Source: a virus. From it: 32,727 nt of DNA. The notes below the pieces were generated by a model, which saw only the letters and a program-made list of their open reading frames with translations, had not been told where the DNA came from and did not search any database. Position numbers and translations under genes: made by a program. The DNA lies in IMG/VR virus record IMGVR_UViG_3300030108_002714, positions 1-32,727 of that record. One strand, given 5' to 3'. Below, piece after piece: positions 1 to 6,669 of the stretch; within the stretch, counting starts at the first letter, position 1, and every line of letters begins with the position of its first letter.

Positions 1-141
1 TTTATGAAAGGCGAAGCTGACATTCTTCAACTTTATAATGCAAGATTTCAAGAGTCGCTTCAGTGGCTGAAGAATCTTGGTGAGGGTCTCCAGACTAGGG
101 ATCAGTATAGGTACGACAGAGTCAGGAGAGACGTTGCGTAA
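1..141 (+). CDS. C-terminal end of a phage virion protein (5' partial)
   Basis: The first base is already inside an open frame that ends at a TAA at 139-141, leaving 46 residues. The remnant is charged and helical, with the segment YNARFQESLQWLKNLGEGLQ and an arginine-rich end (RVRRDVA). This kind of ending recalls head-to-tail adaptor or gateway proteins of podovirus-like marine phages, but that is recollection and the body of the protein is missing. The stop overlaps the next start as TAATG, so the two genes are translationally coupled. The function is an inference from its place at the head of the tail module. Confidence 0.6.
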   Translation, partial: FMKGEADILQLYNARFQESLQWLKNLGEGLQTRDQYRYDRVRRDVA

Positions 142-431
142 TGTTCGATAGTGAAAGCCATACGGCGATACCAGATCCTTTTGTATTTACGAGTAACAAC
201 AGAGGTCATTCGCCAGAAGAAATGGCTGAGATGGCCATGAACAAAATTATGGTAGTATCCAAAGATGCTCCCCCAGTTATACGGGATCAAGCGATAGCAC
301 ATAGAGATAAGTTGAAGGAAATATTGATTTTCTATATGAATAGAATGGCCCAAAGTGAGAGAACTACTATTTGGGCTCTTATGAGGCAACAAGGCCATGA
401 GGACATGGCTGAGATTATAAGGAGACTATAA
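141..431 (+). CDS. Small conserved phage protein, function unknown
   Basis: This 96-residue protein starts in a TAATG overlap with the partial gene before it and ends in the same type of overlap (TAATG at 429-433) with the gene after it. It is acidic at the N-terminus, then largely helical: residues 24-95 contain a methionine-rich stretch (EEMAEMAMNKIMVV) and end in GHEDMAEIIRRL. There is no signal peptide, membrane segment or enzymatic motif. The position between an adaptor-like gene and structural beta proteins suggests a virion or assembly role, but I do not recognise the family well enough to name it. Confidence 0.75.
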   Translation: MFDSESHTAIPDPFVFTSNNRGHSPEEMAEMAMNKIMVVSKDAPPVIRDQAIAHRDKLKEILIFYMNRMAQSERTTIWALMRQQGHEDMAEIIRRL

Positions 432-940
432 TGGCCGTTGGTACTTCCGCAATGTGCGGTACTTTTAAAAGAGAAATACTTGCTGGTATTCACCGTTTAA
501 CTGCGCATACCAGAACGGGATCTAGTGCTATTTCAGCGGACACGTTCAAGGTTGCCATGTTTACCAATAGTTCGTCCATTGACGCGGACACCACTGGGTA
601 CACAACTAGTAACGAGGTTTCTGGCACGAACTACTCCGCTGGAGGGGCCGCTCTTAGCAGCGTGACCATTGGGCTTGCGGACAATAGTAGTGCGGTGCCA
701 ACAGCCTTTGTTGATTTTGCAGATACCACTTTTTCTTCTTCAACCATTTCTAGCGCGAGAGGAGCTTTGATATACAACTCAACTCTTTCCACGGCTGGAA
801 CTGGATCTACCACAAACCATGCTGCGGACCCCGCAGTAGCGGTAATTAATTTTGGAGGGGACAAATCTTCAAGCGCAGGTGATTTTACAATTCAATACCC
901 TGCAAATGATGCAAATAACGCGGTAATTAGGATTTCCTAA
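431..940 (+). CDS. Beta-rich virion structural protein
   Basis: This is a 169-residue protein rich in Ser, Thr, Ala and Gly. After an N-terminal segment (MCGTFKREILAGIHRL) comes a pattern of short beta strands such as DTFKVAMFTNSS and ALIYNSTLSTAG. The layout 'short helical start, then KVALYT-like strand' is common in small structural proteins of marine phages whose exact role is undefined. It is coupled at both ends by TAATG overlaps and sits directly before fibre-type genes, so a tail or decoration role is likely. No catalytic residues are visible. The function is inferred from composition and context only. Confidence 0.75.
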   Translation: MAVGTSAMCGTFKREILAGIHRLTAHTRTGSSAISADTFKVAMFTNSSSIDADTTGYTTSNEVSGTNYSAGGAALSSVTIGLADNSSAVPTAFVDFADTTFSSSTISSARGALIYNSTLSTAGTGSTTNHAADPAVAVINFGGDKSSSAGDFTIQYPANDANNAVIRIS

Positions 941-1698
941 TGACTACAACGGTTACCGTAACTGTTGTTAGCACTGATAGCGGCAATAAATATGCTCTCA
1001 ATGGTAATCAACAGGCCACTATAAACTTATTAGAAGGAGCAACGTATAAGTTTGACCAAGCGGATAGTTCTAATTCGTCACATCCTCTTAGGTTTTCAAC
1101 AACATCAGATGGAAGTCACAACAGTGGATCCGAGTACACCACTGGAGTAACAACTTCTGGAACTCCAGGAAACGCAGGAGCTTACACTCAGATTACCGTC
1201 GCTGTAGGAGCGCCCACTCTTTACTACTATTGCACTAGTCACCCTGGAATGGGTGGTGTTGCAAATACAGATGTTGCCATATCAGGTTGGAATAGAGGAA
1301 CTTGGAACGAAGGCACTTGGAATAGTCCGCTTCCAGTTACTCTTACAGGAGTTTCGGCGGCGAGTGCGATAGGAACTGCGGTAGCGTCCATAGAGGGTGA
1401 TGTTGTTGCCACAGGAGTTTCGGCGGCGAGTGCGATAGGAACTCCTTCTGTGTTTTCTGCTGCGGCGTTACAGATTTCTGGCGTATCGGCAGCAAGTGCA
1501 ATAGGAAGCGTGATTGCGGAAACTAATTCTACTGCTTCCGTAACAGGAGTTTCGGCGGCGAGTGCGATAGGAAGTGTACAGATTAATTTCTCTTTCACGG
1601 TAACTGGAGTTTCAGCAGAAGGAAAAGCCAACAACGCCTTAGTTTGGAGTTCTATTGATGAATCACAGACACCAAATTGGGTTAAAATAGCGGCATAG
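940..1698 (+). CDS. Virion protein with cupredoxin-like domain and 22-residue repeats
   Basis: This 252-residue protein has two parts. Residues 1-110 look like a cupredoxin: beta strands, an LLEGATYKFDQ strand, SHPLRFS containing His48, and YYYCTSHPGMGG containing Cys98, His101 and Met104. The C-x2-H-x2-M spacing is that of amicyanin-type blue copper proteins, so all four type-1 copper ligands appear present. Residues about 116-131 carry a GW/TW-rich linker. Residues 137-228 hold repeats starting GVSAASAIG at 137, 159, 181 and 203, with a decayed one at 223. There is no signal peptide, consistent with a virion component made in the cytoplasm. Neighbours are fibre genes. Copper binding is inferred; the domain could serve only as a structural beta sandwich. 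Confidence 0.8.
   Translation: MTTTVTVTVVSTDSGNKYALNGNQQATINLLEGATYKFDQADSSNSSHPLRFSTTSDGSHNSGSEYTTGVTTSGTPGNAGAYTQITVAVGAPTLYYYCTSHPGMGGVANTDVAISGWNRGTWNEGTWNSPLPVTLTGVSAASAIGTAVASIEGDVVATGVSAASAIGTPSVFSAAALQISGVSAASAIGSVIAETNSTASVTGVSAASAIGSVQINFSFTVTGVSAEGKANNALVWSSIDESQTPNWVKIAA
1345..1635 (+). repeat. Tandem 66-bp (22-residue) repeats inside the cupredoxin-like gene
   Basis: Copies begin at 1345, 1411, 1477 and 1543, exactly 66 bp apart, and a partial degenerate copy starts at 1603. The conserved core of each unit encodes GVSAASAIG. Copies 1, 2 and 4 are nearly identical at the DNA level, whereas copy 3 differs at many third positions. This suggests recent duplication or gene conversion of some units. 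It lies in frame and is part of the protein. Confidence 0.9.
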
Positions 1699-1708
1699 GA
1701 ATAAGATC

Positions 1709-3118
1709 ATGGCATCATCATATACAACCAGTTTTGGCATAGAGAAGATAGGGTCTGGGGAACAGTCCGGAGCGTGGGGTACTACGACTAACCACAACCT
1801 TGATATTCTTGACCGGATTGCTTCTTTTAAAGCGGTGGGTCTTTCAGGAACTACGCACACGTTAACGGTTCGAGAAGCTTCACCTGGATCTGGCACAGAG
1901 AACCTTCAAGACGGTATGTATCGTGTGATTAGGTTTACGGGGGCTCTTGGTGCTAATAACACTGTAACGGTGGCTCCTAACACTACCGCCGCATACTTTA
2001 TTATGATAAACGCAACCACCGACTCAGGGTCCAGTGGCCCTTATTCGGTAATTGTGTCTCAAGGTTCTGGTGCGAATATAACCATAGAAAATGGTAAGTC
2101 TGCCATCGTTTACATGGACGGGGCAGGGTCAGGGGCCGCTGTTGTAGATGCTGTAGCTAATTTACAATTGGCTACAGTAACAGCCTCTGGAGACATCACC
2201 GCGAGTGGCACGTTCAATGCTTTAGGTGATACCGCTGCAGACGACAAGGCTGCGATGGGGTATACGTCTGCCGAAGGTCTTATTCTTACGGGGCAAGGTT
2301 CTACGAATGATGTAACTATCAAAAACGATGCGGATGCTGACGTTTTAGAAATTCCTACTGGCGGCACAGATGTAACAGTTGTTGGCAATATTACGGCTGG
2401 AGGAAACCTTGTAGCCACCGGGACGGTAGAACCAGCAGGGGACACTTCTTCAGGAGACAATGCAGCTATTGGTTACACTTCTGCCGAAGGTCTTATCCTT
2501 ACAGGTCAAGGTTCGACCAACGATGTAACAATCAAGAATGACGCGGACGCTGATGTCATTACTATTGCAACAGGGGGAACAGCCGTTGATGTTGTTGGAG
2601 ATCTTACTGCGGCAACTTTAAACGCGGACGGGGACACCTCCGCAGGTGATAACGCCGCGATGGGTTACACTTCTGCCGAAGGTCTTATCCTCACAGGACA
2701 GGGTAGCACCTCAGACGTAACCATCAAAAACGATGCAGACGCCACAGTATTTTCTGTAGCAACAGGGACAACCACTGGCACGTTTGCTGGCACTGTTCTG
2801 GCTAAAACAGATACGGATACGTCGAATACAGGAAGCGTTACGTTAGATTTTACGGCTAATCAGAATTTTGTTTTAACGCTTACGGGCAATGTTACACTAG
2901 CTAACCCTTCAACAGAACAGGTTGGTCAGGCTGGCGTGATTGTGTTTATCCAAGACGGCACAGGAAGTAGAACCGTTACTCTTGGAACGGACTACGAAAC
3001 ACCCGCTAGTGCTGGGTTAACTCTCAGTTCAACGGCAAGTGCTGTAGATGTTGTTCCGTACTTTGTAAAAGCCTCTGGCTCTATTCAACTTGGCGCACCA
3101 CAACTGGCATTTGGCTAA
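1709..3118 (+). CDS. Tail-fibre-like protein with tandem repeats
   Basis: This 469-residue protein begins MASSYTTSFGIEKIGSGEQS, followed by GAWGTTTNHNLDILD. That opening is typical of marine phage fibre-type proteins. Residues about 174-355 hold three tandem units of about 64-71 residues built around YTSAEGLILTGQG and DVTIKNDADAD. The C-terminus is a beta-rich domain with NFVLTLTGNVTLANP and GSRTVTLGTDYE strands. Ser, Thr, Gly and Ala dominate and cysteine is absent, as expected of trimeric fibres. It starts 10 bp after the previous stop behind a weak AGGAATAAG ribosome site and ends in TAATG with the next fibre gene. The fibre role is inferred from composition, repeats and context. Confidence 0.8.
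   Translation: MASSYTTSFGIEKIGSGEQSGAWGTTTNHNLDILDRIASFKAVGLSGTTHTLTVREASPGSGTENLQDGMYRVIRFTGALGANNTVTVAPNTTAAYFIMINATTDSGSSGPYSVIVSQGSGANITIENGKSAIVYMDGAGSGAAVVDAVANLQLATVTASGDITASGTFNALGDTAADDKAAMGYTSAEGLILTGQGSTNDVTIKNDADADVLEIPTGGTDVTVVGNITAGGNLVATGTVEPAGDTSSGDNAAIGYTSAEGLILTGQGSTNDVTIKNDADADVITIATGGTAVDVVGDLTAATLNADGDTSAGDNAAMGYTSAEGLILTGQGSTSDVTIKNDADATVFSVATGTTTGTFAGTVLAKTDTDTSNTGSVTLDFTANQNFVLTLTGNVTLANPSTEQVGQAGVIVFIQDGTGSRTVTLGTDYETPASAGLTLSSTASAVDVVPYFVKASGSIQLGAPQLAFG
2228..2790 (+). repeat. Three tandem repeats in the fibre gene
   Basis: Units start at about 2228, 2441 and 2633 (periods 213 and 192 bp). Each encodes D-T-x-x-x-D, then YTSAEGLILTGQG, then DVTIKNDADA. The block after ADA varies in length and sequence between copies, giving a conserved-core, variable-spacer design. 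In-frame units in a fibre gene can change shaft length by recombination. Confidence 0.85.
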
Positions 3119-6000
3119 TGACTATGTTTTCTTCTTTTTGGATGGCGAATGCTGGCGCTGATGCTTTTAGCGTTGATAACAGCGCCGTGTTTAATGACGA
3201 TGATAGTCAGTATTTAATTAGGGAAAATGCGTCGGCCTCTACAACTGGCGGCAGTGATGCCCGTAAAAAGTTTACCGTAAGCCTGTGGTGGAAGCATGGG
3301 AATATTCCAAGCGGCGGCCAAAATCTTTTTATTCAAAGAAACTCAAGTGCCAATTATATGAAATGCGCCATAGCTGGTTCAGGCGGCAATGAAGCTGCTC
3401 TTCAATTTTTTTCGGCTACGTTAGGCGTTTTTAGCACAGGTGATACAACTGCCGTCTTACGAGATTTTCACGCTTGGTATCATATACTATTCTATTATGA
3501 CTCCACGGATTCCACAGCGGGTGATAGGGCAAGGATTTATTTAAACGGAACAAGGTTAACGGATTTTCAAACATCAGCAACTAATCCTTCTAGCGGAGCG
3601 ATTACGCAGTTTGGCTCAAATAATGCAATCGTAATAGGTCAAAACCAAGGAGCCAGCGGATACAGCGATGGTTATATGGCTGAGATGGTTGTTATTGATG
3701 GACAGGCCTTAACCCCATCAAGTTTCACGGAAACTGACAGCAACGGCGTTTTAAGGCCGTTGGATATTTCAGCGCAAAATTTTACATTTGGTGATCAAGG
3801 ATTTTACCTACCGTTTACTAACTCTGCTGGTCTTGGTCAAGATTACAGCGGCGTCTCAACGACAATGATTGCCCAACAGAATACCTATGTTGGCACAAGT
3901 AATGCACACTCAGGAGATGCCTCTACGTTTAAACAAGTTCTGATTGCTGATTTTTCTGCAAAAATCCCAAAGATTGATTTTTTCGCACGGCAATATGATT
4001 GGTCAGGTGTTACTGTCAGAATTGAGACAAACACAGGAAGTAGCCCTGGTGATTCAACGGGAACACTAGTAGATTCCAATGCAGAGATTACTAATGTAAG
4101 CGGATCAAATAATGCTTATGTTACAGCAACTTTTCCTAACGGTGGTCCCGAAGTGGTTGCTGGGACGCAATATTGGATTGTTATTACATCTGGTCAGTTT
4201 GGCTTTGCCGCTCTATCGCCCGCTGGTACTTCCGTAGGACAGGTCGGGATGTATCAAGGTAGTTCATATTCTTCGACTGTTGGTCTATCGCATCGAGTCC
4301 ATTTTACGGGCAATCACTTTATGTCTCGCTCACCAACATCAGGGGCGGCTGGATATACAAGTCATGCACCCACGCAGTCTACCGATACTTGTACGAATAA
4401 CGCAGCAATTTTGTCACCGTTATGGACGGACACCACTCTTTCAAATGGCAACTTAAAAGCTGTCGCCACCGGAAACGCATATCAATGGGCAATCTCTTCT
4501 ATTGCTATCCCTAGTTCTGGAAAATGGACGTGCGAATTTCAATCTTCAAATATAAATGGTTCAAGTTTATACGGTTACATTGGCATTGCTCAGATGGGCA
4601 ATCATGCAAACAAATCTGGCACAGCTAACCGCTATGGGCTTAATGTCGGAAATGGTGAGTTGATGAATGCGGCGGGTAGCACCGTCCACAATTTCTCAAC
4701 CTCATCCTACGCAACTACATTGATGCGACTAGAGTATGATGCGGACGCCGATACCATCAAAATATTCTCAGCGGGTTCTGAAATTTTTCCAGCAAGCACA
4801 GGAGCATCCGCAACTGTTGGATTAACAGGCCAAAACTCCCTCCACTTTTTCTGCGCTCCTTATGGATCAGGGGCAGACTTTACAGCAACTTTCAAAGGTC
4901 TAAGCGGTACCCCAACAAGTGGGTACTTAGAATTAAATACAACTAATTTACTTACTACTTCAACACCTGCTATTGAAGACGGCTCTGCTTATTTTCAAAC
5001 AACGCTATACTCAGGCAATGGTAGTACACAAACTATAACCCAATCAGAAAATAGCACGTTCCAACCAGACATGATCTGGGGGAAACAAACAACTGGTGCG
5101 CAAGAGCCTACAATTTTTGATGCTGTTCGTGGAACTACAAAATATATTCAAACAAATAGTACCGCAGCAGAGGCAACGCAATCAGGTGTTACCGCATTTA
5201 ACAGCAATGGCTTTGATTTAGGATCATGGGCAGTTATGAACGAAAGTTCAAACACACACGTTGCATGGCAGTGGCTTGCTGGTAATTCAACCGCAAGCAA
5301 TTCAAACGGCAGTATTACAAGCAATGTGAGTGTAAATCAGACGGCTGGATTCAGCATAGTAAAGTATACTGGAAACGCAACAGTTGGGGCAACTGTGGGG
5401 CATGGGCTTGGGGCCGTTCCGTCTTGGATCGTAATTAAACCTTTGGGTGTAACTGAGGGTTGGGCGAATTATCACGTAGGAATTGGCAATACGGGAGGGG
5501 TCTATTGGAACTCAACTATAGCAACGGATACTGGCGATTATTACTGGAACGACACAACGCCCAGTTCATCTGTGTTTACGTTGCACGATCACCCGTTAAA
5601 TAATGGCAGCGGCAATGAAATGATTGCCTACTGTTGGTGTGAAAAACCAGGGTTTAGCAAGTTTGGCACCTTTGAGGGTAATGGTTCGTCCACTGACGGC
5701 CCTCTCATAGAGCTTGGGTTTAAACCCGCATGGTTCATATGGAAAAATATTGACTCAGGAACTAACGGTGATTGGACTATAATGGACTCTGTTCGTGATC
5801 CGTTTAACATGGTTGAAAGCAATCTTAGAGCTAATTCAAACATGGCAGCGGATACAGGTGAGGCTGACTTAGATTTTTTAAGCAACGGTGTAAAACATCG
5901 TGGCGGGGCATCAGCCAGATTCAACGCAAGTTCAACGTATCTTTACGCGGCATTTGCAGAACACCCCTTTGCAGGAACAACGCCAGCAACGGCAAGATAG
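3118..6000 (+). CDS. Large receptor-binding or tail-fibre protein with LamG-, SPRY- and DUF7483-like regions
   Basis: This is a 960-residue beta protein. Residues about 20-215 resemble a concanavalin-A/LamG lectin fold: KFTVSLWWKHGN, the AWYHILFYYDS strand and GYMAEMVVIDGQAL. Residues about 255-370 form a second beta domain ending VAGTQYWIVITSGQFGF, as in adhesin-like domains. Residues about 420-570 look SPRY-like (GKWTCEFQSS, YGYIGIAQMG). From about 640 to the end the layout matches the DUF7483 phage domain, with WQWLAG, GFSIVKYTGN, VGHGLGAVPSWIVIK and FKPAWFIWKN followed by a YLYAAFAEHPF ending. The multi-domain sugar-binding composition and the place between fibre genes suggest host recognition. 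Domain names come from memory of the patterns and need a profile search. Confidence 0.8.
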   Translation: MTMFSSFWMANAGADAFSVDNSAVFNDDDSQYLIRENASASTTGGSDARKKFTVSLWWKHGNIPSGGQNLFIQRNSSANYMKCAIAGSGGNEAALQFFSATLGVFSTGDTTAVLRDFHAWYHILFYYDSTDSTAGDRARIYLNGTRLTDFQTSATNPSSGAITQFGSNNAIVIGQNQGASGYSDGYMAEMVVIDGQALTPSSFTETDSNGVLRPLDISAQNFTFGDQGFYLPFTNSAGLGQDYSGVSTTMIAQQNTYVGTSNAHSGDASTFKQVLIADFSAKIPKIDFFARQYDWSGVTVRIETNTGSSPGDSTGTLVDSNAEITNVSGSNNAYVTATFPNGGPEVVAGTQYWIVITSGQFGFAALSPAGTSVGQVGMYQGSSYSSTVGLSHRVHFTGNHFMSRSPTSGAAGYTSHAPTQSTDTCTNNAAILSPLWTDTTLSNGNLKAVATGNAYQWAISSIAIPSSGKWTCEFQSSNINGSSLYGYIGIAQMGNHANKSGTANRYGLNVGNGELMNAAGSTVHNFSTSSYATTLMRLEYDADADTIKIFSAGSEIFPASTGASATVGLTGQNSLHFFCAPYGSGADFTATFKGLSGTPTSGYLELNTTNLLTTSTPAIEDGSAYFQTTLYSGNGSTQTITQSENSTFQPDMIWGKQTTGAQEPTIFDAVRGTTKYIQTNSTAAEATQSGVTAFNSNGFDLGSWAVMNESSNTHVAWQWLAGNSTASNSNGSITSNVSVNQTAGFSIVKYTGNATVGATVGHGLGAVPSWIVIKPLGVTEGWANYHVGIGNTGGVYWNSTIATDTGDYYWNDTTPSSSVFTLHDHPLNNGSGNEMIAYCWCEKPGFSKFGTFEGNGSSTDGPLIELGFKPAWFIWKNIDSGTNGDWTIMDSVRDPFNMVESNLRANSNMAADTGEADLDFLSNGVKHRGGASARFNASSTYLYAAFAEHPFAGTTPATAR

Positions 6001-6009
6001 GAGATAAAG

Positions 6010-6669
6010 ATGTTTGTTTTAAATAACAAAAGGCAACTGCAACCGGGTAAGTCTTGGAAAGATGATGACGGCTTTACGCACCCAAGCAACTGGGCAAGTG
6101 CATGGTCGGCTGACGAAAAAACGGCTTACGGTATTAAAGAGGTTACTATACAAGAAAAACCAGATGCCAAATTTTATTGGGTAAGTGGGCCAGCTTTAGA
6201 CGGTTCTTGGACTTCTACGGCAAAAAATTTAGACGATGTTACAGAGACGGTTGACGGTAAAGACGTTGTAACGCCAGGTCTTAAATCACAGTGGCTTGCT
6301 AAGACAAAAGAAACAGCCAATAGTCTTTTGGCTCATACAGATTGGCAAGTTATAGCAAAAGCAGAACGTGATCGTGCTATTGATTCCAACGTAGCAACTT
6401 ATCGTGCAGCAGTTATTACTGCCTGTACTGCTATTAGAAAGTCAATAACAGATATAGCAGATACAGATATTCCTTCAGGGTATGATGCTGCAAAAGAAAA
6501 AGGTGAAAGTGATCGCACTGATGCTGAAAAGAAAATTATTTCGGACTATGAAGCTGAAGTAGCTACTAAGTTTGCAGCATTTAAAGCGTTGTTTGATGCG
6601 CCTGTAGACAGTGATGGTAAACCTACGGGTAACGCACCGATGTATGATTGGCCTGTGATGGGTGAGTAA
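6010..6669 (+). CDS. Tail-fibre assembly-like (DUF4376-like) protein
   Basis: This 219-residue protein starts 9 bp after the fibre gene, behind an AGGAGATAAAG ribosome site. The N-terminal half (1-90) is aromatic and beta-like. The centre reads LLAHTDWQVIAKAERDRAID, a pattern found near the C-terminus of fibre-assembly and DUF4376-type proteins, where a 'DW..I...E' helix is followed by 'Y RxA'. A helical region (YRAAVITACTAIRKSI) then leads to a short tail ending YDWPVMGE. Position immediately downstream of the receptor-binding protein is typical of fibre chaperones. It may instead be a minor tail subunit. Confidence 0.65.
   Translation: MFVLNNKRQLQPGKSWKDDDGFTHPSNWASAWSADEKTAYGIKEVTIQEKPDAKFYWVSGPALDGSWTSTAKNLDDVTETVDGKDVVTPGLKSQWLAKTKETANSLLAHTDWQVIAKAERDRAIDSNVATYRAAVITACTAIRKSITDIADTDIPSGYDAAKEKGESDRTDAEKKIISDYEAEVATKFAAFKALFDAPVDSDGKPTGNAPMYDWPVMGE

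Noticed and set aside
102-398. Long minus-strand frame opposite the first genes
   Set aside because: Opposite a coupled plus-strand gene pair, no ribosome site and no recognisable protein pattern.
1345-1635. Regularly spaced repeats considered as a CRISPR-like array
   Set aside because: Repeats are in frame, encode a protein repeat, and the spacers are coding and related to each other.
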